From positions 1 to 64,000 of the IMG/VR virus record IMGVR_UViG_3300031603_000001: a stretch of DNA of 64,000 nt; one strand, written 5' to 3'. Shown piece by piece: positions 26,201-33,600 of this stretch (positions are counted from its first letter, which is position 1; each line of letters starts with the position of its first letter). The notes beneath the pieces were generated by a model. That model did no database searches and had not been told where the DNA came from. It saw nothing but the letters and a program-made list of their open reading frames with translations. The stretch comes from a virus. Position numbers and translations under genes: made by a program.

Positions 26201-27663
26201 TCTCAGCAGCACCATTTGGGAAAGAATTTAGAGAGACCACTCAGCTAGTAGGGGAACAAGCAGAGGCAGGTTTATTATCCGATGAACAGCTCGACCGTAT
26301 AAAGATGCTAAAGAGCAAAGCTGTTGGTATCATCAGTAAATACGAGATGTACGACAAGCGATTCAAAGGTATAGGCTGGATAGCACCTGATGGTGATTAC
26401 AAATCATACAATATGAACCACCATATCAAAGAAGCTGCAGCGTATAGTATGCCGGAACGTGTAGCCGGTGCCGCCTGGGAACACTTAACAAGCTACAGAT
26501 CTTACCTACACACTAAGCTCTTTGGTGTATACACTCCCGAAGAGACTTATGAAAACGAAGTAATTTCAGGTAAGTCTTTTCAATCCTGGGGAGCACCAAT
26601 AGAAGGACTGGTAAAACCATGGCTACGTAACCTTGCGGCAGCTGAAGGTCCTATACAGGGAGCCATGTCTTACGGTACAGCAGGTGCGGTACTTGGAGGA
26701 CCATTCGGTGCGGCAGTAGGAACAGTAGCAGGAGCTACCTATGGAGCAGCCCATGGCTTGTACAGAAAAGTATCAGGAACTTCATATAGGTCAGATAACT
26801 TCCAAACCATGGATAAGTACGCAGAGTACTTCGACGTACTTAAGTACGATAAAGCGTCCCGCATGTACGCGGCAACACAGGATCCTCGTTACTTAAATCA
26901 GATGTCCCGTACGGCTGTAGGTTATAATATTTACGAGTCAGATCCAGAGACCCTGAGCGATAACGCTAGCTATGCTTTCCAAGCCGCGGCTATCCAGGGC
27001 AACCCTAATCAGGGGCACCACAGTCCTTGGAACGGAACAGATGTACAGGAAGACCTAGGGTTTGACACCACATTTAATCTAGGGCAATCCTTTGGATCAG
27101 TCCCCTACTGGGATAGACCTTTCTACAAAGCATTTCTTAACACTACTGACCCTAACGATAGGCAACGTATCTTAGAGAAAGTAGATGTATCGATGGCACG
27201 TGTCTTAGCTAAGGCCTGGAATGACCCGGAGCTGCGAACAGAGGCCCTGGCATTCGACTCCGAAGACTACTTTAAAAAGTTTAATAGACCTGATGCGTCT
27301 GACAGTGTTATGCATCCACTGGCCAACCAAGGCTTATTCGAGATGAAAACCCTGGATGCTGCAGGGGAGGATTCTCATGATTATGGACTAGGATGGAGAG
27401 ACCAGGTTAAAGAAGCTGAGCGCTCACTAGTAGTCCCGCGGTCCATTGATATCAACGGTGCGTCTACATACGGTGCACTCAAAGAGCTAGACCCAGGCGA
27501 GCTGCAAGCAGTCATATCACAACAACTCATGATGTCAGGAATTGATTTCAAACTTGACGTGACGGCCACACCATCTAATAGAGGGGACACTGTTGTACGT
27601 TTCCACGTAGAGATCCAAAGAGATTCAGCACGAGAGATATCAAAGAAGAGTAATGGCAGATAA
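20203..27663 (+). CDS. Giant tape-measure-position protein with intein and PD-(D/E)XK nuclease domain
   Basis: 2486 residues (2168 after predicted splicing). Directly follows the chaperones, the tape-measure position. The N-terminus (about 28-60) is Ala/Gly hydrophobic. Residues about 1115-1165 and 2153-2187 are hydrophobic glycine-zipper stretches (GTAGAVLGGPFGAAVG type) suited to membrane insertion. An intein occupies Cys1472-Asn1789. The C-extein contains a Cas4/RecB-like PD-(D/E)XK signature: His1854, Glu1871, Asp1886, Glu1901-Val-Lys1903, Gln1923-x3-Tyr1927. No long coiled-coil measure region is obvious, which is atypical for a pure tape measure. Inference: a tail-lumen protein that may enter the cell, with a nuclease cargo. 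Arg AGA and Ile ATA codons are frequent, unlike the capsid gene. The stop overlaps the next gene by 11 bp. Confidence 0.75.
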   Translation: MDPQGYTSRDEALRLLGDTPQNSAAMAGGLASAAKAMAGFALAFTAVTKGIPAVGRLAVRTIGATSRGSGSAWRSVLGTGLASAREAAKRTSGGTTTEFLAHLTEAKGGSFHRMFSTVHKATSGQAYQQYVTGSRKAMTQADRWSLLKPSLAGGRVRFSGRADSADIAKGIGAAYFKETAMALPAMYAMDRKFGEQKDHISWYNVPGRAMDFAKYIPEYVGFDVAGRGAMMGVGMAKAGLLAKARTSSGEGWFPDALNKVSKVTEWYNKSGNKFRGGLEAASDHMRAAKGSWQNRVDARARIDNTNISRLKITGPGTREGWQSVYREQLTSVTDARKNALDSKSRMEQSGLFEQQIDSLTTSREQIADNMGSALRKKDESEGFIKDFTRTHFAQPGRSDYSSGTERFIMRALGVRRAKFGDFDEITQGKVRKQLRQFSGKVSELDESIKEQDLVDLIGAGKHETDTTKLNSLLANQHVYYSKSADKVFDLRKWTPGGVIDNAFQKLGRSGSLGSAISTLYPVRSAIGAELPTMINVDDTVPIMFGGSANITSAGRSSSQWMGEVTGETGSLHNAFNFTPKDGAKGSSGLILRDPGKRTYTLYGRDEGKGGMHALARDLRPMSSLLSEKSGRLVYEDASYIPKQKFNEFRGPLAGVRNYIFDKTGLGHHTGNQPSLFEMAANFINRRDPTKPNYILNPQRSRIGKLTGDKALWKTKSPTERAELLAEANASLSNLRSVENEAYRKVLLQDKAVYKELLVDNAGNLHNYNDAAGIGGTPLSEPGLTTDQFVYKLMHDPVEAKRVATRLLNQSDNTYKKIANEHDLRSYIENQIIGKPDSFLIKSHGQDTPHLKLLRFIGDVNSKAVSLKSHMNDDPVARAVQAAVNKTGRFSDRDLAGAKLAVESRLFRNKHADAIKSFKNNVNGELVFNDDTTNGIAALQQLQHSTANDQYLKQTPFFKRFGKPSDARSEQMQTINTLTDKTPYVLVGGKSPVGMGATKFMGRWAYDTFGSTMDLMGLGWDRGKYQSFWPKLGNKEHQSVGALFAKRALLFAGIETMYDAVDTFTDVTPIFAGTMFDEGISTAGADHAVRLRMGAGKVYDAIGVTAAAKYMEGLMPKSSKILPGAAMGFMAYGVPGAAVGAVLNSYVQPQLSEGPLSFLAAIPMAAPFVADLTKSHEELQDLYTGRDLTAWRKGAGWTLGTTPIEGGRVDSLVPNWYARMKSSADTTAVQYGSRLEKFIFKDRAFIDFSLGDLIDPQYLTRKHYYDRPYVEPDVPFSEMPLIGPTIGTAIGKMYNALHPLGSNKLMHLDEARRNMASGVSGAGTGAHESGMLAGFGEYTGVFGEFDMGTQVLPGLGLISDEYVNRSSSLRAAAGEQVYRGFIEPAGLSGFLTSTAMWGGNEPFSDEAYLESSSSIDSTTRSLWDRNLGDLLLTNEGLRRLYPRPRTSFDKVNPINNLMPGWMPEEYRTGDPYCLTSKSEVEIISGIKRADEVQVGDLIRTSSGRYTPVAEVIPRKISEKVYTIKLKESDATIQVTGDHPFLINSGNRYQQAKLLKKEDSIVYPLRDLTTVQPYIVPAEGKSGAIMLTGGVALALGILVKYGILFDDTILLRDCPVALDELKFIFKEHLNCYITKSFTIDRLSVVSVFKQLLKYGIPDSFYKVGTYVFLQFAKHFMIPSEDGELQFTFPTRSMAYQAWSIFAQDKLLTELTLNSLHVRGSSASVIHYMLTNIPINYSLEDEDRVRPRTALNNKTLWMSIEWVRRDDYTGTVYGFSVDTDDSFCVLHACTHNTKKPFGEYILPGAGYEAGHDITVDYPTGGSRLGYNPYDQALSMVGLTSIDDDETLEILEGGTAIHRMVQHALKAQNSRVKTEALVTDPEHRISSYVDVVLPKDFSGQEVPLEVKTINPLGFQRLTKPKYKNSVQLNAYMHMMGVNKGRMMYVNREDPTQVKTYDTYYSEKMWQETVSNLDQARTMADSMSKEGYGTNSAGYSYTDRFEVLLSAAPFGKEFRETTQLVGEQAEAGLLSDEQLDRIKMLKSKAVGIISKYEMYDKRFKGIGWIAPDGDYKSYNMNHHIKEAAAYSMPERVAGAAWEHLTSYRSYLHTKLFGVYTPEETYENEVISGKSFQSWGAPIEGLVKPWLRNLAAAEGPIQGAMSYGTAGAVLGGPFGAAVGTVAGATYGAAHGLYRKVSGTSYRSDNFQTMDKYAEYFDVLKYDKASRMYAATQDPRYLNQMSRTAVGYNIYESDPETLSDNASYAFQAAAIQGNPNQGHHSPWNGTDVQEDLGFDTTFNLGQSFGSVPYWDRPFYKAFLNTTDPNDRQRILEKVDVSMARVLAKAWNDPELRTEALAFDSEDYFKKFNRPDASDSVMHPLANQGLFEMKTLDAAGEDSHDYGLGWRDQVKEAERSLVVPRSIDINGASTYGALKELDPGELQAVISQQLMMSGIDFKLDVTATPSNRGDTVVRFHVEIQRDSAREISKKSNGR
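24616..25569 (+). other. Intein (318 aa) with degenerate LAGLIDADG endonuclease
   Basis: Begins at Cys1472 (Tyr|CLTSKSEVEI, block A) and ends at His1788-Asn1789 followed by extein Thr1790, the required splice residues. Block B is Thr1534-Gly-Asp-His1537. Block F/G is VYGFSVDTDDSF ... THN. The 220 residues between carry two LAGLIDADG-like helices: LALGILVKYG (1591-1600), where the catalytic acid position is Tyr1599, and FAKHFMIPSEDG (1669-1680), which keeps Asp1679. Splicing should therefore be active, but the homing endonuclease is probably dead. The insertion lies about 60 residues before the nuclease core. Confidence 0.92.
25741..25983 (+). other. PD-(D/E)XK (Cas4/RecB-like) nuclease core within giant protein
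   Basis: Within 80 codons: GGTAIH with His1854, KTEALV with Glu1871, SYVDVV with Asp1886, LEVKT with Glu1901 and Lys1903, and QLNAY with Gln1923 and Tyr1927. Order and spacing are those of RecB/Cas4-type exonuclease domains, with every expected residue present. I see no iron-sulphur cysteine cluster, so it is closer to simple RecB-like domains than to Cas4 itself. Confidence 0.85.
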
Positions 27664-30600
27664 AACCAAAGATGCCCAAGACACCGCGTTATCGGCATTA
27701 CTAAGCCTACCAACGCTACTCGGTATTGTGAAAGCAGCACCAACGGTTGTTGATGCCCTAAGCCAATTCTCCACCTACCTCAATAAGAACACTACTGAGT
27801 CAGTAAATAGTGTATTAAATTCCTTCCTAGAACAATCCGCTGACGCGCCATACGTTCGTACAGCCGACACCTCTATGGTCAAGGCTGCGCAGAAAGCTAT
27901 AGAAAGTACTAAGCAACAGCTGGTACACGAGCAGCGGCAACGGCTTGGTGTATCTAACGCAGAAATAGCAGATGGTACCAAAAGTAAATGGCGTGCTATA
28001 AGCCAAGCAATTAGTAACAACCCTTCACGTAAAGGGTACGGGACCACTATCATCTCAGGAGAAGGGGTATCTTCTTCCATAGAAATTAACAACCTCTATG
28101 ATATGATGGCCAATGGATTTTCCAGCGCTAATCACCCTATTGCTCCCTTCCGAAGACCTGACCAAGCGGCCCCAGGTACCGCCTTCCTTAATAAGATGGA
28201 CAAGCATTTTCCTGGATCCCAGGCACAGTATGGCACAGTGGGAAGTATACGACCTGCTGCTGCCCTTGCTTTTGTACAAGCACACCAACGTGGGTATGGC
28301 TATGGCCCTACCAATCAAATCAGACTCGGTAATTACTCCGAAGCTGCAGTCGAAGAGCACCTCGGTGAACTTGCCGGCGAGCTGGACAATGTACATAAAG
28401 CCGCACTATTGGGAGACCAACGCGCACAACGAGTGATGCGTGATACATATAAAAACCTTCAGAAAAGTGTAAGCCCTACTGAGCAAAGAGTAACTAGCTT
28501 CAGCGCAGATATCCAGGTACGTCTTGAAAAGACAAAAAGTATATCATTACAATCCTCAGCTAATATAGAAACATGGCTCCGTGTAGGAACGGAAGGCAGC
28601 TCAGCTGCTAGGGTAAGAGACCTAGCATCTAAAACTTTATACGGACGTATCGGACATCCCGAACTGTACACGCAGCTCAATGATCCTGTATACCGCAGTG
28701 CTAAAATCGGTGACCAATTAAACAGATACCGTGCTATTCTGCAGGAGGTTAAAGCAAGCTCAGCCGGCGCTACTGGTCCAGAGATGGAAGCCATAGACGC
28801 CATTGAGAAGACCATCCGTGCCCAGAATTCGAAGATGCGAAACATGCAGCTTGAGATTGCAGGAATCACATATGATAACGGAGGCCTTACTCAGCAAGCG
28901 CTTGAGTTCACAATCAGCAGTAATGGTAAGAACAAGTCCATGCACTTGCAGCCTATTTCCTGGATGGTACCTGTCACTACACAAGGGTACATATCACGTG
29001 GCCCAGGAGCTATACCTGATGTAACTATTCTAAATCACGCAGGACTGTACGGTTCCAATGCACGCAACTTGAAGGACGCAGGGGACATGGCCCTCATGGA
29101 TAACGCTAAGATGTTTGGCAAACTCCTAAATGATATCCGTGATAACAGAATGAGTGAAGAAGAGATCCGCAGAGTAGTAAGTAGAGCCTCCTCTAAATCA
29201 ACGGCTTATACTGTACCACGTACCTATACAGCTAAAGATGTAATGAATAGAACAATGGTTCAATTTGATGAACATGATTTCTATTTAAACAGACAGAGTA
29301 AGGATAACTTCCGACGTGTAATTGAAGGATCTAAAGGAATAGACCTACTCCGTACAGGCGGGGATGCTATTCTTTACGATACAGAGTACGGCTCAGGCCT
29401 TAGCAGGCGTACTGCTACCCCCCAAGAAGTAACACGTTCCTTAGCTACGGAGACGTACGAGCACGGTCTTCTGTACATGGACACTGCCGCCGATAGACTA
29501 TTAGCAGCACCAGAACCAGGTAGTCTGAACGCTGTACCAACAGGCAGCCAGGCTAGGCACAATATGGAAATGTGGCTACGTACTCACGGTACAAGTGCAA
29601 GCGAAGTAGTTGAATGGAAACGTAAAGCTCGTTTAAATGGTTCAACAGGTAAAGTAGCACGCAGAGCTATAGCCCTTATGGGCAAATGGGAAGAGGAATA
29701 CTTACACAGGGATGGACGTTCTCGCCAATCATTCTTCTTCACACAGGAAGGCCCTGCATTTGATGTACCAATCTTACGTAATACCTTACAGCAGCTGAGT
29801 GCCAATGGTATTGGAGAACGTGAATTAAGAAAAGAGTTCGGTCCATTATACGACAGACTATTCGCAGGAATAAATAATAGACACGCGGTGGCTGATGTAC
29901 TGAGCGACTCGTACAGACACGCTAACGCCATGTCAATCTTTCGTGTACTGAACCCAAAACAACCAGTCTCAGAGGGCGCCCAAAGTATGTTCACATTCTA
30001 TTATGGAATGAGCACACTAGAGCTTGAGAAGACAGTAGGGATGGCTACATCAGAAACAGCCTGGAAAGATAAGACAATTATCAACAGAGTGTTTGGTAAG
30101 AAAGGCCCTACACCTAAACAGCTTGAGAGTGTCAAATACATACTAAAGACTATACGTGATGACAACCTAGTTGGAAAAACTGGACCGATACATGGCCACG
30201 CTGCGCAGTTTGATGTAACTATGCTGCGTTACATCCTTACTGGTATGCAAAAGCAAGTAGGGAACCTTAGCGCTAAAGAACTGGCTGGTATAAATACAGT
30301 TGCAACAAGAGCAGAGACCTTGTACCAAAGAAGCAGTGCTTCCTGGACGTCAGGGCCTAACTTTATACAATCAAACAGGGACCGCTTTGACCCATACGCA
30401 CCGCAGACCGCTAGTGGCGCACTCAGCGTATCATTAACATCTACTTCTAAGACACAAGCCTCTCGTCTAAAAGGAACATTACTTCACCTAGAGAAAGTGC
30501 TACCACTTGGTGCACTCAATAACTTTGGTCGTGAAAAGTATCAATTCGCAGCGGGTAGGGTTCTAAATCCTATGGCAGGCAGCAACACCTATAAGGGTAA

Positions 30601-33600
30601 GAAACTCACTACTGCTGTAGGGTACGGACAACTACAGACTACAGCGGCAGCTATAGAACTAGAGTTTGAAACACTAGCTAATACCCTAGGGAACGACGCC
30701 CCTCCAGAACTACTACGTGCCATGGAAGAGATGACAGCTGATAAAGAAGCTGGTAACCTCAACCTTCCAAAACTATTTGCTAAGATGAATGCAATCAAGA
30801 GTAGAGTAGGCCATACCTCTGTAATAACAATGATTGACTACCTACCAGAAGGTTTCGCGTACACAGAAGAGTCCGGTTCTATTATACAGGATCAACTTCT
30901 TCCTTATTTTGCCAGTTATGCCAAAGAATCCAAACACACCACGTATTTTAACACTAAGTATACTGCAGCCCAAATAGGAACAGATGAAGGCATGGCCAAG
31001 TTCCTCAGTAAACTCAAGTTTCACAAAGGTATACAATACGAAATAAACAAGAAGCTATCTGATAAGACCTTAGCTATATCCCAACCTGTAGCTGGTAAAT
31101 TCTCCCTTGAACTGATGGGAATGCACGGGGCGTTTGACGAAGCACAGCGCTTTGTAGAAAACTCAGGCACACCCCCTCCATCCGCTGTATTAGCAGGCGA
31201 AGCATTAGTCACATCCGACACCTCAGGACTAGGGTCGCTATATGCATTCGGCCCGGAGTACGATCACCAAGTACCGGGGTTCCCCTCTAAAATCACTATC
31301 GATACAAACACAGGCGAGATATCAATCGGGCTACACCACGTAGAGCTAGACAGCCTTGGAGGTAAAACCCAAACAGATGGAAAAGTAACAAAGCAGAGTA
31401 ACACAGGACTATCTGGACGGGTAATGGGGACACTAGGAAACCCCAAGTACACTAGAGGATATACACTGGATCCTTTTGTAGGAGCAGCGCAGGGTGGTAA
31501 ATATGGTGGAAGTAGAAATGAAACGGCAGCAGCCTTACTTAAACAAGTAGACCGTATCAGTACCAAATGGGTAATGTACGATAACCTGAGTATAGTAGAG
31601 CAAGAGCGGCGAGCAAATAAGATATGGACTGACCTTCTTGGCGATAAGGCTGCGGACATAGACTTCAGCCACACAACAATTACTACTCCTAACGGCGATC
31701 GTCCTATACTTGTGACAATACTTCCTGACCGTGCAGAGATGGCAGTTAAGCAAAACTACAAACTAGGAAAGCTCGAAGAGATACTACGCAGAGAAGGCCT
31801 GACCTACGACTACGTACAGAGAAGATTCAAAGAGAACATCGATCGTCTAAAACTAAGTGACCCAGGCGGACGATGGACTGCAGCTATTACTCAGCTGAAC
31901 CAATCACTAGAGCGTGATATTAACACCAGCAAAGCAGGTTCTACTGAGTATGCTAACCTGGTACGAGTCCAGGCTAACATAGGAAATCCAAACGAAGCCG
32001 CTCCATTAGATCTAGTCAGCTTAGTGCATGGCATGGGTAAGAGCGCTCAGCATTGGGGATTACGAGCACTCGGTACAAGGTCAACTAGTAGTAGTGTGGC
32101 AGATTTCTGGATCAAGTTCAGTAGAGCAGAGACTCTTTCTGGATTTCCTAATATCACACCAAGACTGCTTGGTACAACTGCAAACATATTATTACAATCA
32201 TTCGACTTAGCTACTCGCACCAAAAAAGGCGGAGCAGGTCCAGCAGATTTCAACGTCATGGCGGGCTTCCTGTCAGGGCAAGCAGGTGTAAACCATGTTA
32301 ACATGTGGAATGAAAACGCTATTGGCGATACCCTCTTAGATACACAATTACTCAACGAATTCTACCTGAATAAGCGTGGAGTAATACCGGATACACTGGA
32401 CATAAAAGGGCTACCTAATCCTAAGAAGATAGGAATTACCTCAGCATCCGTACTAGACGTCACCGAGGAACTTGAGATCCTAGGCAGCCTACAAAAACAT
32501 GTAGACTTCGACGATCCTAATTTCCACAGCATGGGCCGTAATGAACGTTCACATTACCTACAAGGAAAGTTTGGAAAGAAGCCATCTGACGATTTCTTAC
32601 ACAACTTACAACTCGCTAAAGACCAACGAGAAACTGTATGGTACGCTGACCGGGAATGGTTACATAGAGCTAAGCTTTTAAAACCAAGAGGACCTGGTGG
32701 TAATCGATTCATACGTTATGATGCCCCCACACTTACTCAGCTATCTAAAGGCTTCGATATACATGGTGGCGGAAGTTGGCAGACACAGATAGCGCGGGCA
32801 TTAGATTCTAATGGTGCTGACTCAATTAAAGCAGTAGGATACAACGGCAAGACTGTTATACTAGACAGTCTAAAGAAACGACTGATTGATGCTAAACTTA
32901 TTGACGGAAATGGTAGACTACAGTTTGAATTTGATGTTAAGGATTTATTAGAGTCACAGATTGAGAAATTAGGCAGTAATACCGGTGGCGATGCCGCTAA
33001 GCACAAAGAACTTCTACAAGCTCTGCTGCGTCAAGTAGATGAAGCTTCTGTAACCAAAGACCATTTTGTACTTCCTAGCATAGGAGGCGTACAAGCTCCT
33101 TACGCTTCAGGAGATCGTGTACTATTCTCAGGATTAATGAAAGACACTCAGGGCACACTGCAGGCTTTCGGCAAGCTTGATAGCATGCGTATTGATTTAA
33201 CAATGGACACCGCTACCTCCAAATACCGTAAGTACCGAAAAGGAAAAGGCGGAATACACGAAGCTGCTATTATAGACATGGGAATAGATTCGGTAGTAGC
33301 TGATATTAAACGTAACGCTATGGAAGTCTCCGGTAGAGTTATGAATACCTGGACCAAGATAGGTACGGCGGGGTTCCAGCAAGCTAACTTCAGAGCAGCA
33401 GCTGGTACCACGACAATGGCATGGGGCAAGCTCCAAAATTCAATGACACTTGTACCGGCTCTTGAACAAGTGTACTCCAAGATAGGTACTTCTGATTTCG
33501 TTAACACATCCTACGCACTTCCCGACTTCTTGAACGTATCAGACAAGTCCCCCTTCAAACTAGACACCTGGTTAAGTAACCTCAGCAAGGGTAACAAAGT

